A DNA stretch of 35,545 bases from Pseudomonas sp. QTF5 (GTDB lineage: Bacteria > Pseudomonadota > Gammaproteobacteria > Pseudomonadales > Pseudomonadaceae): assembly GCF_000512695.2 (NCBI RefSeq), contig NZ_AZRW02000024.1:54228-89772 (forward strand), in the 5' to 3' direction. The notes beneath the pieces are model-generated. The model ran no database searches, had not been told where the DNA came from, and saw only the letters and a program-made list of their open reading frames with translations. Made by a program: the position numbers and the translations under genes. Below, in pieces: positions 31,784 to 35,545 of the stretch. Position 1 is the first letter of the stretch; the number at the start of each line of letters is the position of its first letter.

Positions 31784-34375
31784 TTAGACAGCCGGTGCGG
31801 TCGCGGCTTCGGCCACCGGTTTTGGCAGCGACGACAGGAACGCCATGATCAGCGCCGCCAGGTACGGAAGCGACTGCACGAGCAACATGGTCACCCAGAA
31901 GCGCATGTCGTTGCTCGGCAGGCCGTTCACCAGGAAGATCCCCAGCGCCGCGCCCCACAACAGCAGCATGATGAACACCTCTTCGCGAGCCTCCGAAATC
32001 GCCACCCAGAAGCCGTGGTTATCGGCGTTTTTCGGGGTGCGGAAGAACGGAATGCTGCTGGTGAAGAAGCCGTACAGCACCGCTTTGGCGATGGTGTGCG
32101 ACAACGCCAACCCTGCCAGTGCCGCGCAGAACGCATCCTTCAGGTTGACCCCGACCGCACGACGGTAGAGGAAGATGATCTTGCCAACCTTGAATACGAA
32201 CAACGCCAATGGCGGGATCGCGAAAATCAGCAGCGGTGGATCGACCCGTTGCGGCACGATGATCATCGCCGCCGACCACAACAGTGCGCCGATGGTGAAG
32301 AAAATGTTCATGCCGTCTGCGACCCACGGCAACCAGCCCGCGAGGAAGTGGTAACGCTGGCCGCGGGTCAGTTCGGTGTCCTTGCCGCGCAGCAGGCTGG
32401 CGGTGTGACGCTTGATGATCTGAATCGCTCCGTAAGCCCAGCGGAAACGCTGTTTCTTGAAGTCGATAAAGGTATCGGGCATCAGGCCCTTGCCATAACT
32501 GTCGTGGTAGTACGCAGCCGACAGACCTTTCTCGAATACGCGCAGACCCAACTCGGCATCTTCACAGATGCACCAGTCGGCCCAGCCCAGTTCCTCGAGC
32601 ACCGAGCGCCGGGTCATGGTCATGGTGCCGTGCTGGATGATCGCGTCACGGTCGTTACGGGTGACCATGCCGATGTGGAAGAAGCCTTTGTATTCCGCAT
32701 AGCAGAGCTTCTTGAAGGTGCTTTCGTTCTGGTCGCGATAATCCTGCGGCGACTGCACCACGGCGATTTTCGGGTCGGCGAAGTGCGGCACCATGTGCTT
32801 GAGCCAGTTCGGATCGACACAGTAGTCCGAGTCGATCACCGCAATCACTTCGGCATCTTTGGCAGTGTGCGGAATCAGGTAATTCAGCGCGCCGCCCTTG
32901 AAGCCGGCCAGCGGTGCCACGTGGAAGAACTTGAAGCGCGGGCCGAGGGTTTCGCAATAATCGCGCACCGGTTCCCAGACCGCTGGGTCTTTGGTGTTGT
33001 TGTCGATGATCAGGACTTCGAAGTCCGGATAGTCGAGGTTGGCCAGGGCGTTGAGGGTCTGTTTGACCATCTCCGGCGGCTCGTTGTAGCAAGGTACGTG
33101 AATCGACACCTTCGGTCGGTAGTCCGAATCGCCCACTACCGGCAGGAATTCACGCCGGCGTTTGTGGGTCCAGACCGCTTCGGCCAGCTCATGGGCCTCG
33201 GTCAGCAGCACGATAAACACCCCGAGTGCACCGAGGGCGAGCAAGAAGCCCACCGTCAGGCTGAACCAGGTGCTGTATTGCTGGCTGTAGTCGTAACCGA
33301 TCCACACCAGCACCGAACCGCAGAGGAACGCGATAAAGGTCAGGAAGGTGCGGCCGCGTTGACGCAGGGCCGAGCCGTCGATCATCAACAGGGTCAGGGA
33401 GAGCAATGCCAGCACTACCGAGCCGATAGCCAGTACCCGCCATTGCGGGATCGCGACGACCGGGCCTTCGAAGTTGAATTTCTGCTGACGCGCGGCGTTG
33501 AACACGCCCCAGTACGCGCCCACCGAACCTTCGTCACTGGCCTTCCACGGTTGGTCGAACGCTTCGATCACGAAGTAGTTGAAGCCTTGGCGGTTGAGCT
33601 TGTTGACCAACGTGCGCAGGTAAATCGCCTGGTCCGCCGGCGACGCATCGGCGCCACCGCGCATGCGGCCGTTGCTCGGCCAGCCGACTTCGGAGAGCAG
33701 CAGCGGTTTTTTCGGGAACATCTTTTTCAGGTCACGAGCGCGGTCGAGAACGAACTGACCGGCCTTGTCCACCGGAACGAACTCCCAGTAGGGCAGAACG
33801 TGAGCCGCGATCAGGTCGACGTGCTTGGCCAGGCTCGGGTTTTCTTCCCAGACGTGCCACTGTTCAGAGGTGGTGACCGGAACCTTTACGGCCGCGCGGA
33901 CGCGATCCAGGATCAGGCTCAGTTCTGCAGCGGTGATTTCCTTACGGAAGATCGCCTCGTTACCGACAATCACGCGAACGACGCTGCGCGAGGAATTGGC
34001 GATTTCGATGGCGCGGGTGATCTCGCGCTCGTTGCGCTCTTCGTCCGGGCTGATCCAGATCCCCAGGGTCACCCGCAGGCCGAATTCTTCCGCCAGTTTG
34101 GGAATGTTCTCCAGCGTGCCGTCGACCGAGTAGGTGCGGATGTTGTCCGTCAGCTTGCTCATGATCTCCAGATCGCGACGCATTTCATCGTCGGTCGGGT
34201 ACTGGGCTTTTTGTGGGTACTGGCCTTGTTGAAACGGCGAGTACGAAAAGCCGGAGATCTGCTCAGGCCAGTTGGGGGCGGTGACCGGGCGATTGACCAG
34301 CGCCCAGAAACCGGTGAACAAGGCGGCGATTGCAAGAACCACGACCAGGTTGAGTCCAAATTTACGCGATGACAT
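31784..34375 (-). CDS. ndvB: NdvB-like beta-glucan synthase, GH17-GT2 fusion
   Basis: An 863-residue inner-membrane protein. TM1 (about 8-27) leads to a periplasmic GH17-like domain (about 35-310) with both catalytic Glu: Glu140 in VGNEAIFR and Glu229 in LLLSEVGWPSNG. After several membrane segments comes a cytoplasmic GT2 domain with IIDNNTKDP, DSD at 515-517, CEDAE at 604-608 and QRFRW at 642-646, then further membrane helices. Architecture and length match P. aeruginosa NdvB, which makes glucose polymers linked to biofilm antibiotic tolerance. ATG 34375 is preferred over one 31 codons earlier because it immediately precedes the first membrane segment. Its ribosome site is weak. A terminator follows. 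Confidence 0.88.
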   Translation of the reverse strand: MSSRKFGLNLVVVLAIAALFTGFWALVNRPVTAPNWPEQISGFSYSPFQQGQYPQKAQYPTDDEMRRDLEIMSKLTDNIRTYSVDGTLENIPKLAEEFGLRVTLGIWISPDEERNEREITRAIEIANSSRSVVRVIVGNEAIFRKEITAAELSLILDRVRAAVKVPVTTSEQWHVWEENPSLAKHVDLIAAHVLPYWEFVPVDKAGQFVLDRARDLKKMFPKKPLLLSEVGWPSNGRMRGGADASPADQAIYLRTLVNKLNRQGFNYFVIEAFDQPWKASDEGSVGAYWGVFNAARQQKFNFEGPVVAIPQWRVLAIGSVVLALLSLTLLMIDGSALRQRGRTFLTFIAFLCGSVLVWIGYDYSQQYSTWFSLTVGFLLALGALGVFIVLLTEAHELAEAVWTHKRRREFLPVVGDSDYRPKVSIHVPCYNEPPEMVKQTLNALANLDYPDFEVLIIDNNTKDPAVWEPVRDYCETLGPRFKFFHVAPLAGFKGGALNYLIPHTAKDAEVIAVIDSDYCVDPNWLKHMVPHFADPKIAVVQSPQDYRDQNESTFKKLCYAEYKGFFHIGMVTRNDRDAIIQHGTMTMTRRSVLEELGWADWCICEDAELGLRVFEKGLSAAYYHDSYGKGLMPDTFIDFKKQRFRWAYGAIQIIKRHTASLLRGKDTELTRGQRYHFLAGWLPWVADGMNIFFTIGALLWSAAMIIVPQRVDPPLLIFAIPPLALFVFKVGKIIFLYRRAVGVNLKDAFCAALAGLALSHTIAKAVLYGFFTSSIPFFRTPKNADNHGFWVAISEAREEVFIMLLLWGAALGIFLVNGLPSNDMRFWVTMLLVQSLPYLAALIMAFLSSLPKPVAEAATAPAV

Positions 34376-34613
34376 AGCTATTTCAGGTTCCAGGGGCTGC
34401 AGAACGAAGGAACGGTCGGCGGCCGGCTGCCAAGGGGCGGGGGCGCGCATCCTACACTGGGCATTCACTGATCGTACAGCGGACAGGGAAATGCCGGACG
34501 TTGGGCACTTTAAGTCGATTTAAGTTCTTTGACCGGGGCGGTATATCCCAATTCCAATGAATTTGTAGTCATTTGAAGCCGTCAAGACTGCCGTCCATAG
34601 CCCAAAGGTGCTC

Positions 34614-34636
34614 TTGACCGCCGACGGCCCTATAAT
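34614..34636 (+). promoter_or_regulatory. candidate tcdA promoter
   Basis: A consensus TATAAT stands at 34631-34636, and TTGACC at 34614-34619 is only 11 bases before it, too close for a normal sigma-70 -35. The tcdA ATG follows the -10 by 26 bases, and GCGCGCCGG intervenes. The rest of 34376-34662 shows no gene. Confidence 0.5.
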
Positions 34637-34662
34637 GCGCGCCGGTTTTTGGGGTAATGGTC

Positions 34663-35475
34663 ATGAGTACAGAAGATCCGCGGTTTGCTGGCATTGCCCG
34701 CTTGTATGGCATCGAAGGTCTTGAGCGCTTGCGGGCGGCCCATGTGGCGATCGTCGGCGTCGGTGGCGTCGGTTCCTGGGCGGCGGAAGCTGTTGCCCGG
34801 TGTGGCGTGGGCGAGATATCGCTATTTGACCTGGACGACGTTTGTGTCAGCAACGTCAATCGTCAACTGCATGCGCTGGACAGCACCGTCGGCAAGCCCA
34901 AGGTCGAGGTGATGGCCGAGCGCCTGCGCGGGATCAACCCGGACTGCACGGTGCATGCGGTGGCGGACTTCGTCACCCGCGAAACCATGGCCGAGTACAT
35001 CACGCCGAACATCGACTGCGTGATTGACTGCATCGACAGCGTCAACGCCAAAGCGGCGCTGATCGCCTGGTGCAAACGTCGCAAGATTCAGATCATCACC
35101 ACCGGCGGCGCGGGGGGGCAGATCGACCCGACACTGATTCAGGTCTGCGACCTGAACCGCACGTTCAACGATCCGCTGGCGTCGAAAGTGCGCTCCACGT
35201 TGCGCCGCGACTACGGCTTCTCCCGCACCGTGACCCGCCACTACAGCGTGCCCTGCGTGTTTTCCACCGAGCAACTGCGCTACCCGAAACCGGACGGCAG
35301 TATTTGCTTGCAGAAGAGTTTTGTCGGTGATGGCGTGAAGCTCGACTGCGCCGGGGGCTTTGGCGCGGTGATGATGGTGACGGCAACGTTCGGCATGGTC
35401 GCGGCGACCAAGGCTGTGGATAAGATTGTGGCTGGGGTTCGGCGGCCGGCGGATCGGGTCAAGCCTGAGGTTTAA
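34663..35475 (+). CDS. tcdA: tRNA threonylcarbamoyladenosine dehydratase
   Basis: A 270-residue E1/ThiF-family ATP-dependent enzyme (TcdA, CsdL) that cyclises t6A37 to ct6A on tRNA. The nucleotide-binding VAIVGVGGVGSWAAEAVARC is at residues 28-47; LFDLDDVCVSNVNRQLHA and VIDCIDSVNAKAALI follow. The C-terminal part (TTGGAGGQIDPT, then RYPKPDGS) fits TcdA. Two ATGs six bases apart are possible (34657 and 34663); the second is nearer the usual N-terminus. TsaB, encoded at 13238, helps make the t6A substrate. Confidence 0.93.
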   Translation: MSTEDPRFAGIARLYGIEGLERLRAAHVAIVGVGGVGSWAAEAVARCGVGEISLFDLDDVCVSNVNRQLHALDSTVGKPKVEVMAERLRGINPDCTVHAVADFVTRETMAEYITPNIDCVIDCIDSVNAKAALIAWCKRRKIQIITTGGAGGQIDPTLIQVCDLNRTFNDPLASKVRSTLRRDYGFSRTVTRHYSVPCVFSTEQLRYPKPDGSICLQKSFVGDGVKLDCAGGFGAVMMVTATFGMVAATKAVDKIVAGVRRPADRVKPEV

Positions 35476-35494
35476 TGGTTGTTACTGATGGCCC

Positions 35495-35519
35495 CTTCGC
35501 GAGCAAGCCCGCTCCCACA
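35495..35519. repeat. REP right arm after tcdA
   Basis: CTTCGCGAGCAAGCCCGCTC followed by CCACA is one REPIN arm. No left arm is found between it and the tcdA stop, so it appears solitary. I see nothing else in 35476-35545. Confidence 0.75.
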
Positions 35520-35545
35520 TCTATGGTTACCCCCTTTTCTGCAAT

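Noticed and set aside
32015..34372. 785-codon open frame on the plus strand opposite ndvB
   Set aside because: It mirrors the codon positions of the well-supported GH17-GT2 gene. The translation is rich in His, Gln, Arg and Val with no domain, a common shadow of GC-rich genes.
5684..35519. Recurring TGTGGGAGCGGGC sequences as a CRISPR array
   Set aside because: Copies are scattered by kilobases and inverted in pairs, with no regular spacers; they are REPINs.

Overview
The window is a stretch of core chromosome from a fluorescent-group Pseudomonas (P. fluorescens/P. koreensis-like). This rests on the high-GC codon use, the protein families, many Pseudomonas REP/REPIN palindromes (core TGTGGGAGCGGGCTTGCTCG) and a gene order that, from memory, resembles two P. 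aeruginosa blocks: lysS-ppc-adk-tsaB-rsmJ-mexLJK-plsB and rlmA-dapE-ndvB. No tRNA, rRNA, CRISPR array, prophage or intact insertion sequence was found.

Layout. 1-2860: prfB (programmed +1 frameshift) and lysS, closed by a strong terminator. 2920-7072: a TetR regulator, a small lipoprotein, a DUF1704/QEGLA-motif putative metallopeptidase, a lipoprotein alpha/beta hydrolase and a small membrane protein. 7292-8550 (minus): a two-gene envelope operon, DUF4398-type lipoprotein plus OmpA-like lipoprotein. 8926-9270 (minus): a small conserved protein. 9577-13912: ppc, adk and tsaB. 14183-17055: a small protein overlapping a DUF72 protein, then a PEP mutase/isocitrate lyase-like protein and an extensin-like protein. 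17059-18555: a protein with a tandem 44-residue duplication, divergent from rsmJ. 18676-23592: a MexL/MexJ/MexK-like RND efflux locus with a clear operator between divergent promoters and no outer-membrane channel gene. 23888-25234: a lone Fic AMPylase-like protein with an inhibitory helix. 25345-28608 (minus): DUF4197 protein and plsB. 28775-28984: a cold-shock-domain protein. 29142-31564 (minus): a hypothetical protein and the rlmA/dapE pair. 31784-34375 (minus): an NdvB-like GH17-GT2 glucan synthase. 34663-35475: tcdA.

The genes are mostly housekeeping: translation (prfB, lysS, rsmJ, rlmA, tsaB, tcdA), anaplerosis and nucleotide balance (ppc, adk), lysine/peptidoglycan precursor supply (dapE), phospholipid synthesis (plsB), envelope (OmpA-like lipoprotein, NdvB-like synthase, extensin-like protein) and efflux (mexJK). 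tsaB and tcdA both belong to the tRNA t6A/ct6A pathway.

The less ordinary content lies in the accessory pieces: the HExxxH DUF1704 protein, the Fic protein behind a long inverted repeat, the duplicated-domain protein, and the intergenic repeats. At least three palindromic repeat families occur. Three REPINs share an identical 16-nt replacement in one arm, and one palindromic element is flanked by a 12-bp direct repeat. I found no clearly new multi-gene system.
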